A stretch of 64,000 nt of DNA from contig SFCQ01000014.1 of the NCBI GenBank assembly GCA_004558525.1, forward strand, positions 62,001 to 126,000, read 5' to 3'. The DNA is from Clostridiales bacterium. Its GTDB lineage: Bacteria; Bacillota; Clostridia; Christensenellales; CAG-138. This document shows positions 1 through 6,828 of the stretch, one piece after another. The notes under the pieces were generated by a model. The model had not been told where the DNA came from and did not search any database. It saw only the letters and a program-made list of their open reading frames with translations. The translations under genes were made by a program, and so were the position numbers. Every line of letters starts with the position of its first letter. The first letter of the stretch is position 1.

Positions 1-42
1 GAAGCCTTTGCTCAGGCCCCTTACTGTGATTATCTCCACCAT
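1..42 (-). CDS. ABC transporter ATP-binding protein, N-terminal fragment
   Basis: Only the first 14 codons lie in the window; the gene continues off the left edge. The translation begins MVEIITVRGLSKGF, typical of the first beta strand of an ABC ATPase just before the Walker A region. An AAGGAGCGG ribosome binding site lies 3-4 bases upstream of the ATG. It is the first gene after a Met-rich leader peptide and terminator on the same strand, so a methionine or sulfur-compound importer is a reasonable inference. The substrate cannot be read from this fragment. Confidence 0.6.
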   Translation of the reverse strand, partial: MVEIITVRGLSKGF

Positions 43-79
43 GCTCCGCTCCTTCACATAATATAGCCAAAATACAAAA

Positions 80-107
80 GGAGCGGCGGGTCTGTCCCCG
101 CCGCTCC
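80..107 (-). terminator. Intrinsic terminator between leader peptide and ABC gene
   Basis: An 11-bp perfect GC-rich stem (80-90 with 97-107) is followed on the minus strand by a T-rich run (TTTTGTATTTT). It lies 24 bases after the stop of the leader peptide at 131-208 and before the ABC gene start at 42. That position is expected for a transcription attenuator. Confidence 0.8.
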
Positions 108-130
108 GGTTAAGCCTTATTGCCTCGCCA

Positions 131-208
131 TCAGCGCACGACTACACACCCCGCAAATTGTCTGCTGGGCATCATCATGCACATGTACATGGCGTTGATA
201 ACTATCAT
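131..208 (-). CDS. Met-rich 25-residue leader peptide (attenuator candidate)
   Basis: This short ORF has a strong ribosome binding region (AGGAAAGGAAG) 5-6 bases before its ATG. Its middle reads MYMCMMMP: six of the 25 codons after the start region are Met or Cys in a tight run, with another Cys near the end. It sits about 25 nt after a predicted start site, is followed by an intrinsic terminator, and then by an ABC transporter gene. This is the layout of a ribosome-stalling leader peptide that senses a charged tRNA, here most likely methionine. No T-box or SAM riboswitch was seen in the same leader. That it is translated, and that methionine is the signal, are inferences. Confidence 0.6.
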   Translation of the reverse strand: MIVINAMYMCMMMPSRQFAGCVVVR

Positions 209-239
209 AACGGCTTCCTTTCCTCGTTCGTTCGTGGAT

Positions 240-268
240 ATAATATACTATCTCGGCCGTATTGTCAA
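240..268 (-). promoter_or_regulatory. Sigma-A-type promoter of the leader peptide/ABC operon
   Basis: A perfect -35 TTGACA (263-268) is separated by 17 bases from a TATTAT -10 (240-245). Transcription would start near 233, giving a leader of about 190 nt before the ABC start codon. Confidence 0.75.
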
Positions 269-293
269 GGCAATAATTGCATAAATATCAGTT

Positions 294-451
294 CCATCAG
301 TTGACAAGGGGACACAAGGTTTTAAGGGGCATACAGCACGCCATAGCCGCGTCAAACTCGTTTGAAATACCGCCAGTATTCCTTCGCTCGTTTTCCTTGC
401 TCTGTCATACTGTATGCTCCTTAAAACTCTCCGACCCTACTCAACTGATGG
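294..451. repeat. Large palindromic intergenic element (GGGGACACA type)
   Basis: The outer 11-bp inverted repeat pairs 294-304 with 441-451. A second inner 17-bp arm pairs 320-336 with 410-426, with one G-U-compatible mismatch. The left arm runs into TTGACAAGGGGACACA, the same motif found in a smaller palindrome at 63078-63150. No gene is encoded in it. It lies just downstream of the vanW stop. The shape resembles hairpin repeats mobilised by IS200/IS605- or RAYT-type transposases, but no transposase is visible here. Confidence 0.6.
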
Positions 452-473
452 TATTATATGAATTTACAGAAAT

Positions 474-1874
474 CTACTCTGCATTATTCTCTTTCGCATC
501 GTCAGGCATACCGTCTTGGGCCAGCGTAGCATTGGCTGACGGGGATATCATAACAAGCCCCTTTATGGAATGATAGGTGTCCCTCGTTATCTCTTCCTTG
601 CCAAGCACTTCGCCATCGGCAGAGTAATAGGTTTTATATGTCGCCGCAACGCTTCCCTGGCGCGATTTTCTTACGACCTTCTGTTCCCCCGGGGAAAGCG
701 ACGGATCCTCCATCACCTCTGTGCCGAGATTATCAAGCGTTTTAAGCTTGCATGACGATATGCCTATCGTCACCCCATCCTTGAGCGGCCTCCCGTATAA
801 TCTAACGGTTACCTTCTTCTGTTGGCTGTCCGCTTCCGCTATTATAAAAAGCCTTGCGCCGCTTGTGTTTTCAAAGCGCAGATCCGGCCCGCCTGTGCTT
901 ATGGTGGCGTCCCTGCCTATGTCAACATAGCCAAGCGGCCAGGAATGGTGATGCCTTTCAACTATATGCATGTCAGCCATGAGCAGCGCGTTATAAAGCG
1001 TTGTGCTTACCTGACAGACTCCGCCGCCATATTCCTGAACATATGCGCCGTCCTTTATTCCGGCGGCCACCTTCCAGCCATTTTCTTCATTTCTCGGCCC
1101 AAGCGCAGCGTTTATGGAATATATGTCGCCAGGCTCGACGACGCCATTGTTAACAAGCCCCGCCGCTTTAACTATGTTGAACACGCGATTGGGCTTGCCA
1201 TAAACGCTACCCTTGAATTCCGTCGTAAATTCGGCTATCAGCTGGGTGTCGTTTTTTGCCTGCTCAACGGTATATTGTGCGCTTATAAGCTTTGTAGGCG
1301 CATCTATGCTTGCGCTTGCGCATGCGGGTACAAGCTCCGCTATTCTGCTCGCAAGCGTCTTAGTGTCGACCTCATAGCCCATCTCATCTGCGCTTATCGC
1401 AAGGCTTCCGTCCGGCGCAAGCTTAACCTCGGCCTCCACAGGAGCCTTTTTAAGCCTGTTTGCGGCGTCCCATATTCCCTTTTCTATGCTGTTCAGCTTG
1501 GCGGAAGGCGTTGTTGCAAGTTCCCTTTCGGCTGATGTGAATATGCTCCTTTTAGGCAGGTTTGCCGCCTGCAGAAGCACATCGTCAGTATTGAAGCTTA
1601 CTCCGAGTTCGCTGGCATAAACCGTTTCGGCTTTGCCGGAAAGCTTTATATCATACCTTATGCTCTTCGCCCTTAGTTGGTTGTTTTCGTTTATAAGTCT
1701 GCGCGCCCTTGTAAGCTCCATGTTGGATACGTCTATGCCGTCTATCCTTATACCGTCCTCAAGCGTTTTGCCGGCACGCACGGCCTCTTCAAACGAGGCA
1801 TATTGCTCGTTGGCACACCCGCACAGCGCAGCAAGCGCAAATAATGCAATAATAAAAGGCCATATCCGTTTCAT
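474..1874 (-). CDS. VanW family lipoprotein
   Basis: Predicted 466-residue envelope protein. The start at 1874 is preferred because AGGAG lies just upstream and because it gives a clean lipoprotein signal: charged MKR, a hydrophobic stretch and a lipobox ending at Cys20 (LCGC). Residues 60-200 look like the repeat region that precedes VanW domains in YoaR-like proteins. The VanW domain spans about 222-345 and includes GGGVCQVSTTLYNA at 283-296 and the following HHHSWPLGY. A G5-like C-terminal region follows. VanW proteins are found in some vancomycin-resistance clusters, but most clostridial copies are cell-surface proteins of unknown role. No other van gene is nearby. A palindromic element lies right after the stop and could act as its terminator. 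Confidence 0.85.
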   Translation of the reverse strand: MKRIWPFIIALFALAALCGCANEQYASFEEAVRAGKTLEDGIRIDGIDVSNMELTRARRLINENNQLRAKSIRYDIKLSGKAETVYASELGVSFNTDDVLLQAANLPKRSIFTSAERELATTPSAKLNSIEKGIWDAANRLKKAPVEAEVKLAPDGSLAISADEMGYEVDTKTLASRIAELVPACASASIDAPTKLISAQYTVEQAKNDTQLIAEFTTEFKGSVYGKPNRVFNIVKAAGLVNNGVVEPGDIYSINAALGPRNEENGWKVAAGIKDGAYVQEYGGGVCQVSTTLYNALLMADMHIVERHHHSWPLGYVDIGRDATISTGGPDLRFENTSGARLFIIAEADSQQKKVTVRLYGRPLKDGVTIGISSCKLKTLDNLGTEVMEDPSLSPGEQKVVRKSRQGSVAATYKTYYSADGEVLGKEEITRDTYHSIKGLVMISPSANATLAQDGMPDDAKENNAE

Positions 1875-2018
1875 ACTATCTCCTGAATAAAAGATGTTTT
1901 CGGCATCCGCCGCTGCGTTTAGTATGCGCAGCATATCGGCGTTCAAGACAAGGAAATATAAGCCGGCCGCTGTTTTGCAGAAGCAAAAAACAATAACGCG
2001 CGCCGAAATTAGCGTTTT

Positions 2019-2047
2019 TTGACGCTTGCAAAGCTTTGCAATATAAG
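2019..2047 (+). promoter_or_regulatory. Promoter of the GntR gene
   Basis: TTGACG (2019-2024), a 17-base spacer and TATAAG (2042-2047). The spacer is almost completely filled by a palindrome. Confidence 0.7.
2026..2041. promoter_or_regulatory. Palindromic operator candidate for GntR autoregulation
   Basis: The perfect 16-bp palindrome TTGCAAAGCTTTGCAA lies exactly between the -35 and -10 of the gntR promoter. A dimeric repressor bound here would block RNA polymerase. GntR/FadR regulators often repress their own gene, so this is a good autoregulation candidate. Binding is not shown by sequence alone. Confidence 0.5.
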
Positions 2048-2079
2048 CTAAAATTAAAAAGCAGGAGGATAGCTTTACT

Positions 2080-2745
2080 ATGCAATTTGATCCTAACGAT
2101 AAACAGTCGCTTACAGCAAGAGTATACGAACACATCAGAGAGGATATAATTGAAGGCCGCTATGCCAACGGCGCATACCTTGTGGAAACCAAGCTTGCGG
2201 AGGAGCTTGACGTCAGCCGCACGCCTATAAGGGAAGCGCTTAAGCAGCTTGAGCTTGAAGATTTGGTGGTCAGCATGCCCAACAGAGGAGTTATGGTGCA
2301 GGGCATGAGCAGCCAGGATATAGACGATATTTTCACCGTAAGGCATCTGCTTGAAGGTCAGGCGGCATATTGGGCGGCTGAAAGAATAGATGCAGGCAAC
2401 CTTGCAAGGCTTACTGAAATAATCGAGCTTATGGAAATGTACACCCGCAAGAACGACGTTGCGAACCTTGCAAGGCTTGATACCGAGTTTCACGAGGTCA
2501 TATTTTCTGCGTCGAACAGCCGCATACTAAGGCATATACTTACCTCTTTGCATCGCAATACACGTCAGGTGCGCGTAAACTCGCTCAGCACGCCGGATAG
2601 GCCCACACATTCCTTGAGCGAACACAGGGTAATATTCGAAGCTATAGAGCATCACGATCCCGTTGCCGCGAAGGACGCTATGGAGATACACGTTATAAAT
2701 GCAAGGAAGCGCCGCTGCGCAGGCACTGCAGACAACAAGGAATAA
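2080..2745 (+). CDS. GntR family transcriptional regulator (FadR/FCD subfamily)
   Basis: 221 residues. An N-terminal winged helix-turn-helix (about residues 8-75) contains SRTPIREALKQLE, the family's recognition-helix signature. The C-terminal half (about 85-212) is the all-helical FCD ligand-binding domain, with conserved Asp/His positions in LDTEFHEVIF and SLSEHRVIFEAI that usually bind a metal and an organic acid. Start: AGGAGG lies 12-18 bases upstream of the ATG. The gene stands alone, with its own promoter and a terminator at 2761, so its targets are not obvious from context; the divergent vanW gene is one possibility. Effectors of FCD regulators are usually small carboxylates or sugar acids; the ligand here is unknown. 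Confidence 0.9.
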   Translation: MQFDPNDKQSLTARVYEHIREDIIEGRYANGAYLVETKLAEELDVSRTPIREALKQLELEDLVVSMPNRGVMVQGMSSQDIDDIFTVRHLLEGQAAYWAAERIDAGNLARLTEIIELMEMYTRKNDVANLARLDTEFHEVIFSASNSRILRHILTSLHRNTRQVRVNSLSTPDRPTHSLSEHRVIFEAIEHHDPVAAKDAMEIHVINARKRRCAGTADNKE

Positions 2746-2760
2746 CACAGGCATGCTTTG

Positions 2761-2783
2761 GCGCGGAGTTTTCCGCGCTTTTG
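2761..2783 (+). terminator. Intrinsic terminator after GntR gene
   Basis: GCGCGG-agtttt-CCGCGC hairpin followed by TTTTG. Confidence 0.75.
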
Positions 2784-2820
2784 TATAAATCTTATTTATA
2801 AGCGTTAAGGAGCGGGCGGC

Positions 2821-4017
2821 ATGAACAGCAGCATAGCACCCAAGGGCGAAGCATACCCTTTCGGCGGGCCAGGAAGCTTTATTTTAGGCAATACCGTAAG
2901 CATGGCAGATCAGCTTATCAGCCGCTATGGTTCAAGGGTGGACCTTATATACCTTGATCCTCCGTTTGGCACGGGTGACGGTTTTTCAGTAAAAATCCAG
3001 GGCTCAAAGGAAAAGCTCAAAATCCCCGCATATAACGATAATCTTGACAACGCAAGCTATCTTGCCATGATGCGCAGCGTGCTTACGCTATGTCATGAGC
3101 TGCTTAAGGATACAGGCTCCATATATCTTCACATAGATTACCGCATGTCCGCAAAGCTGAGGCTTATAATGGACGATATATTCGGCGAATCCTGCTTCCA
3201 GAACGAGATAATCTGGGCATACAAAAGCGGCGGCAGGTCGCTTAAGCACTTTTCAAGGAAGCATGACACCATATTGTTCTATAGAAAATCGGCAAAGGCA
3301 TACTTCAATATGGCGGCCGTCGGCATGCCAAGGGGGCCTATGAAGCGCAACAACATGAAGCGAACCGTTGATGAAAACGGAAGGCTGTGTTTTTCTATAC
3401 GCTCAGGCGGCAAAACATATACTTATTATGAGGATACGCCGATATATCCAACAGACGTGTGGTGCGATATAGAGCATATGCATCAGCGCGACCCGGAGCG
3501 CACGGGCTATGCTACCCAGAAGCCGGAAGCGCTGCTCAAGCGCATAATACTTGCATCGTCGCCCAAAGGCGGGCTTGTTGCGGACCTTTTTTGCGGCAGC
3601 GGCACAACGGCAGCCGTAGCGTCCAAGCTTGGCAGAAGCTTCGTAACGGTGGACGCTTCTGCGGCATCGCTTGGCGTTGTCAGGAAAAGACTGCTTTCCG
3701 CCGGACGTGACGCTTCGCTTCTAAAGGAAAGCGACGAGCTTATGCTTGAATACCCAACCCTGCCGCCCTGCGGCATAGAGGCTGAGATATCCTCCGCACG
3801 CGATGCTTTCGGCGTGCGCGTTGAGCTTAATTCCTTCACAAGCAAATATGGGCTGTCCTGCATGGCGCTCGGCTCTGTTGACGGGCAAAGCATATTCAGG
3901 CCGTCCGCCTATACCCTCTTCCCCGCCGTTGGCTCAAAGCTCAGCGACCCGAGCCTTAAATCCGACACCGTGCAGCTATGCGACCATTCCGGAGCTATGA
4001 GGTTCTATAAGCTTTAA
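2821..4017 (+). CDS. DNA methyltransferase, N6-adenine/N4-cytosine type (orphan)
   Basis: 398 residues. The catalytic motif IV is DPPF at 46-49 (DLIYLDPPFGTGDG). The SAM-binding motif I comes later, FCGSGTT at 256-262, preceded by the TGYATQKPEALLKRI block. This order (catalytic before SAM-binding) marks the beta class. The target-recognition region lies in between (about 130-225). The C-terminal part beyond about 290 is less typical. An AAGGAG ribosome binding site precedes the ATG. No restriction endonuclease or specificity subunit is adjacent, so this is an orphan methylase, perhaps epigenetic or a relic of a restriction system. The recognition sequence cannot be predicted from the sequence. 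Confidence 0.88.
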   Translation: MNSSIAPKGEAYPFGGPGSFILGNTVSMADQLISRYGSRVDLIYLDPPFGTGDGFSVKIQGSKEKLKIPAYNDNLDNASYLAMMRSVLTLCHELLKDTGSIYLHIDYRMSAKLRLIMDDIFGESCFQNEIIWAYKSGGRSLKHFSRKHDTILFYRKSAKAYFNMAAVGMPRGPMKRNNMKRTVDENGRLCFSIRSGGKTYTYYEDTPIYPTDVWCDIEHMHQRDPERTGYATQKPEALLKRIILASSPKGGLVADLFCGSGTTAAVASKLGRSFVTVDASAASLGVVRKRLLSAGRDASLLKESDELMLEYPTLPPCGIEAEISSARDAFGVRVELNSFTSKYGLSCMALGSVDGQSIFRPSAYTLFPAVGSKLSDPSLKSDTVQLCDHSGAMRFYKL

Positions 4018-4024
4018 GTCATCG

Positions 4025-4050
4025 GCCTTGCTCTTTAATATGAGCAAGGC
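4025..4050. terminator. Hairpin after the methyltransferase gene, T-run absent
   Basis: A 9-bp perfect stem (4025-4033 with 4042-4050) sits 7 bases after the stop. It looks like the stem of an intrinsic terminator, but the expected T-run is missing: four bases later the dispersed repeat begins. Confidence 0.55.
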
Positions 4051-4053
4051 TGA

Positions 4054-4253
4054 GAGTGTCGAAAAAGTGGCTATTCGCCACTTTTTCGAGTTTTTACGGG
4101 TTTTGCCTCTCGCATTCGCTCCCGGGCGGCAAAACCCGCAAGGTACGAAACCCTAAAGGTTTTCATCCGTTCTGACGTGCATGCCGTCAGAGCCGGAATT
4201 AGCTTAAGGGGCAGCCGCCCCTTAACAACCCCATAGTTTTTTGACAGGCTGTG
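4054..4253 (+). repeat. Dispersed palindromic repeat, copy A (full length)
   Basis: A reference copy of the roughly 200-bp element found seven times in this window. In order it holds a hairpin around AAAGTGGC/GCCACTTT, a long palindrome GGGTTTTGCC/GGCAAAACCC, a short AAACC/GGTTT hairpin, a TCTGACG/CGTCAGA hairpin and TTAAGGGGC/GCCCCTTAA. It begins GTGTCGAAAAAG and ends in TTTTGACAGGC, an imperfect inverted pair. It has no convincing ORF. It is followed by a GCAGC/GCTGC hairpin with six Ts (4255-4276), also present after copy B. Confidence 0.85.
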
Positions 4254-4292
4254 GGCAGCTTAGGCTGCTCTTTTTTATGTCATCACTCATAT
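4144..4292 (+). repeat. 149-bp direct repeat, left copy, flanking the zinc-ribbon gene
   Basis: This stretch recurs at 5539-5687 at a constant offset of 1395 bases, with only a few base differences. It comprises the right part of repeat copy A plus the following terminator hairpin and a short AT-rich tail. The pair brackets the gene at 4370-5428 exactly, so recombination between them could remove a 1395-bp unit. Confidence 0.9.
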
Positions 4293-4320
4293 TTACTTTG
4301 CACAATCACGTTGTTATAAT
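4292..4320 (+). promoter_or_regulatory. Promoter of the zinc-ribbon gene
   Basis: TTTACT (4292-4297), 17 bases, then a perfect TATAAT (4315-4320). It starts exactly where the direct repeat ends, so the promoter belongs to the unique segment. Confidence 0.55.
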
Positions 4321-4369
4321 ATAGTCATTGCATATTTAATAGAGTATCTATAAATCGCGGAGGTAAATT

Positions 4370-5428
4370 ATGAAAGCATTGATATGTGAAATGTGTGCAA
4401 GTCCTAACCTTATAAAAAAGGACGGCGTGTATGTGTGCGAGAATTGCGGCACACGATATACCGTTGAAGAAGCAAAGAAAATGATCATTGAAGGAAGCGT
4501 TGATGTTAGTGGAAGTACCGTAAAGGTTGACACCAGTGCCGAACTCAAGAATTTATATGAATTAGCTCGTAGGGCAAGGACGGACAATAATTCCGAAAAT
4601 GCGCAAAAATATTACGAACAAATCATTGTTAAGGATCCTTCGAGTTGGGAAGCAACGTTTTACGCAACCTATTTTCAGTCCATGAATTGCAAAATCGGCG
4701 AAATACGTATGGCTGCGCAAAGGGTTAGTAACTGTGAAAATACCGTTTTTACCTTGATTAAAGAGAATGTCACAGATCCGGATGAGCAAAGAAAAGCAGT
4801 TAACGAGATAGCTACCAAACTGATCTCCGTCTCCAATATGCTATTTGACTCATATAGTAAATATTTTTATGATAATAACATCAAAGACAAAGTATACATA
4901 AAATATACCAATGAGTATGTAAATCATTGCAGTGCAGCAAGAGATATTGTTTACAATGGCGGCAATTTAATAATCAAAATTTTTGGTGATGTTTATGGGG
5001 ATATTGCAGCAGCATGCTGGACACTTGGCGTTAAGCAGGACAGCATTCTTGCTAACGCTTATAAAGACTATCAAGAAGGCTACAAAATTATTGGTTCATA
5101 TAATGAAAAGATTTCAAAGTATAATCCCTCCTATAAACCGCCGGAAAGGAATAATAACGGTGGTTGCTATGTTGCAACCACCGTTTATGGCTCATACGAT
5201 TGTCCGCAGGTATGGACGCTGCGCCGTTATCGTGACTATACATTAGCCAAGACATGGTACGGACGAGTATTTATTCATACATACTACGCCATCAGTCCAA
5301 CGATCGTAAAGTGGTTTGGCAACACATCATGGTTTAAGGATATGTGGAAACCCGTTCTTGACCGCATGATTATACGTTTGAACACCGAGGGCGTAGAAAG
5401 CACTCCTTATAGTGACCGCAAATGGTAA
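4370..5428 (+). CDS. Zinc-ribbon protein with C-terminal CFI-box-like domain
   Basis: 352 residues. The N-terminal zinc ribbon has CxxC pairs at Cys6/Cys9 and Cys23/Cys26. The middle (about 55-250) is helical and resembles tetratricopeptide-type packing, beginning ELKNLYELARRARTDNN. The C-terminal part starts GGCYVATTVYGSYDC (264-278), a form of the CFI-box (CFIATAAYG) seen at the ends of many clostridial zinc-ribbon proteins, then an aromatic- and Arg-rich tail (WTLRRYRDYTLAKTWYG). The function is unknown. GGAGG precedes the ATG. The gene is clearly more AT-rich and uses different codons from its neighbours. It lies between 149-bp direct repeats, which suggests later acquisition. Confidence 0.8.
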   Translation: MKALICEMCASPNLIKKDGVYVCENCGTRYTVEEAKKMIIEGSVDVSGSTVKVDTSAELKNLYELARRARTDNNSENAQKYYEQIIVKDPSSWEATFYATYFQSMNCKIGEIRMAAQRVSNCENTVFTLIKENVTDPDEQRKAVNEIATKLISVSNMLFDSYSKYFYDNNIKDKVYIKYTNEYVNHCSAARDIVYNGGNLIIKIFGDVYGDIAAACWTLGVKQDSILANAYKDYQEGYKIIGSYNEKISKYNPSYKPPERNNNGGCYVATTVYGSYDCPQVWTLRRYRDYTLAKTWYGRVFIHTYYAISPTIVKWFGNTSWFKDMWKPVLDRMIIRLNTEGVESTPYSDRKW

Positions 5429-5468
5429 TCAAAAAGCAGCGGGGACACACACGTTCCACCCAACACAA

Positions 5469-5494
5469 AAAGGAGAAGGTAGCCCTTCTCCTTT
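5469..5494 (+). terminator. Intrinsic terminator after the zinc-ribbon gene
   Basis: 11-bp perfect stem AAAGGAGAAGG/CCTTCTCCTTT with a 4-base loop, about 40 bases after the stop. Confidence 0.65.
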
Positions 5495-5498
5495 CAGC

Positions 5499-5536
5499 CT
5501 GTCAAAAAAGCCAGTCAACGACTGGTTTTTTGACAG
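5499..5536. repeat. Palindrome built from an inverted repeat end
   Basis: A near-perfect hairpin, CTGTCAAAAAA with TTTTTTGACAG, closing on CCAGTC/GACTGG. The left arm is the reverse complement of the terminal TTTTTTGACAGGCTG of the dispersed repeat. Copy B starts immediately to the right, so this looks like a rearranged or head-to-tail end. Confidence 0.6.
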
Positions 5537-5538
5537 AC

Positions 5539-5687
5539 TACGAAACCCTAAACGTTTTCATCCGTTCTGACGTGCATGCCGTCAGAGTCGGAATTAGCTT
5601 AAGGGGCAGCCGCCCCTTAACAACCCCATAGTTTTTTGACAGGCTGTGGGCAGCTTAGGCTGCTCTTTTTTATGTCATCACTCATAT
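5539..5687 (+). repeat. Dispersed repeat copy B (3' two-thirds only), right direct repeat
   Basis: Nearly identical to 4144-4292. It lacks the AAAGTGGC and GGGTTTTGCC hairpins of a full copy and starts at TACGAAACCCTA. It includes the same GCAGC/GCTGC-T6 terminator (about 5650-5671). With the palindrome at 5499 and the terminators on each side, it fills the gene-free stretch 5429-5895. The rest of that stretch (5721-5895) shows nothing I recognise. Confidence 0.88.
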
Positions 5688-5692
5688 CAAAT

Positions 5693-5720
5693 AAAAAAGA
5701 GTGTTTTGCCACTCTTTTTT
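5693..5720. terminator. Bidirectional terminator
   Basis: AAAAAAGAGTG/CACTCTTTTTT, an 11-bp stem with A-run and T-run on either side. It could serve the rightward zinc-ribbon unit and the leftward gene at 5896. Confidence 0.75.
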
Positions 5721-5895
5721 GCCCGGGTTATCCCCAGTCACAATCATGCCCAGTTGTGTGTTGCTATTATATAGTACCGTCCTCGTTTTGTAAATACCGT
5801 ATTTGATAAAGTCCCGCGTTTTTTGTTATCACTTTTTAATGGCGATATAACGTTCAGCCGTTTAGTTTTGTTGAGGCAGGCATTGTAGGATTATA

Positions 5896-6360
5896 TCATT
5901 CAAAGTTTTTCAGGCCGTCAAACAGCTCGTTAAAGCTTTTTTCCTTTGCGCATCTGCCGAAGGAAAGCTCCCTGTTTTCACCTGCATCAAGCAGAAAGCA
6001 CTTCGTAAGCTCCTCAACAGTCTGTTCAAGCGCGGTAAAAAACTGATTATAGGCAAAATCCTGCGCTTTTGACCCTTCCTCAAAGCTTGCAAGTATAAGG
6101 CTTTCGGTCACCTGGTCGAGAGGATACATTTTAAGGTGGAACAGCTCATGCGCTATCACTTCCTCAATATTCTCCTGCTTCGGGTTCGCAGCGTTTATAA
6201 GCACTATGGCCTTTTTGTCGGTGCAGTCTATTTTTATGTCGCCCGTCTTTCGCCAATCAGGATCTGCAACAAGCTCCAGCTTAACGTCCCACGCTGGCGT
6301 TATCCTGAGTTTACTGCTCCAGCGTTCAAGTATCGGCATAATCTCGGCATGTGTAAGCAT
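5896..6360 (-). CDS. Putative zinc metallopeptidase (HExxH), small
   Basis: 154 residues. The only strong motif is VIAHELFHLKMYP, with H71 and H75 forming an HExxH zinc site in a helix. The N-terminal 65 residues look like a mixed alpha/beta region (LRITPAWDVKLELV, then AIVLINAANP), as in small SprT- or ImmA-like peptidase folds. The C-terminal half is helical and could supply the third zinc ligand (for example Glu94 in SFEEGS). No signal peptide. Start: AAGGAG lies 6 bases upstream of ATG. It is transcribed alone, leftward, towards a bidirectional terminator. The substrate is unknown, and the family assignment beyond a metal-dependent peptidase fold is uncertain. Confidence 0.7.
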   Translation of the reverse strand: MLTHAEIMPILERWSSKLRITPAWDVKLELVADPDWRKTGDIKIDCTDKKAIVLINAANPKQENIEEVIAHELFHLKMYPLDQVTESLILASFEEGSKAQDFAYNQFFTALEQTVEELTKCFLLDAGENRELSFGRCAKEKSFNELFDGLKNFE

Positions 6361-6508
6361 AGCATGCTCCTTTCAAATATAAATAAATGCCATCGCTTGG
6401 CATAGCCATTTTAGCATGCCATAGCCCTGTTAAGCAACATGCCGCCCCTCTCTGTAAGCCCGTGCGCCGCATAAATTTTAAGCCGCTATGTTCAAGCAAT
6501 GGCATTTC

Positions 6509-6517
6509 TGGTATAAT
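6509..6517 (+). promoter_or_regulatory. Extended -10 promoter of the Dabb-uvrBA operon
   Basis: TGG followed by a perfect TATAAT, about 28 bases before the Dabb start codon. No good -35 is visible (TGTTCA at 6489-6494). Only half of a possible Firmicute LexA box (GTTC) is present, so SOS control is not supported here. Confidence 0.5.
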
Positions 6518-6545
6518 AGCCATAGGCACATAGAAGGAGAATAAG

Positions 6546-6827
6546 ATGATCAAACACGTTGTATGTCACAAGTATAAGGACAAGGCGGAGGCTGAAAAGA
6601 TAGCGCCTATGCTCAATTCCCTTATGGGCGTTGTACCGTCGCTTAGGAGCATGGAAACAGGCATTGATTTCATGGATTCAAAAAGGGCGTATCATCTGGT
6701 GCTTATAGCCACATTTGACGATAGAGCCGGTCTTGACGCATATGCCGTAGATCCGGCCCACATGAAGGTGAAGGAATACATACACAGCGTGCTTGAATCC
6801 TCCGTTTCGGTGGATTTTGAGTATTGA
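6546..6827 (+). CDS. Dabb family (stress-responsive A/B barrel) protein
   Basis: 93 residues covering one ferredoxin-like Dabb domain. It begins [18 protein letters not shown] and contains the usual [32 protein letters not shown] block, where the HP/AH region closes the barrel. Dabb proteins dimerise; some act on polyketides or aldehydes, but most have no known reaction. AGAAGGAG precedes the ATG. The stop codon is one base from the uvrB start, so the two are translationally coupled and share the 6512 promoter. A link to DNA repair is only implied by this position. Confidence 0.85.
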   Translation: MIKHVVCHKYKDKAEAEKIAPMLNSLMGVVPSLRSMETGIDFMDSKRAYHLVLIATFDDRAGLDAYAVDPAHMKVKEYIHSVLESSVSVDFEY

Positions 6828-6828
6828 T

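Noticed and set aside
1876..2135. A longer VanW start reaching to 2135, adding 87 residues
   Set aside because: It lacks a ribosome binding site, overlaps the gntR promoter and buries the lipoprotein signal peptide. The ATG at 1874 has AGGAG and a clean lipobox.
4054..4253. Treating the dispersed repeat as a protein-coding insertion sequence
   Set aside because: Short frames exist (one is read as the phosphodiesterase tail) but none is conserved as an ORF across copies, and there is no transposase motif.
6480..6520. LexA (SOS) box upstream of the Dabb-uvrBA operon
   Set aside because: Only one half site (GTTC) is present; the second half at the right spacing is missing.
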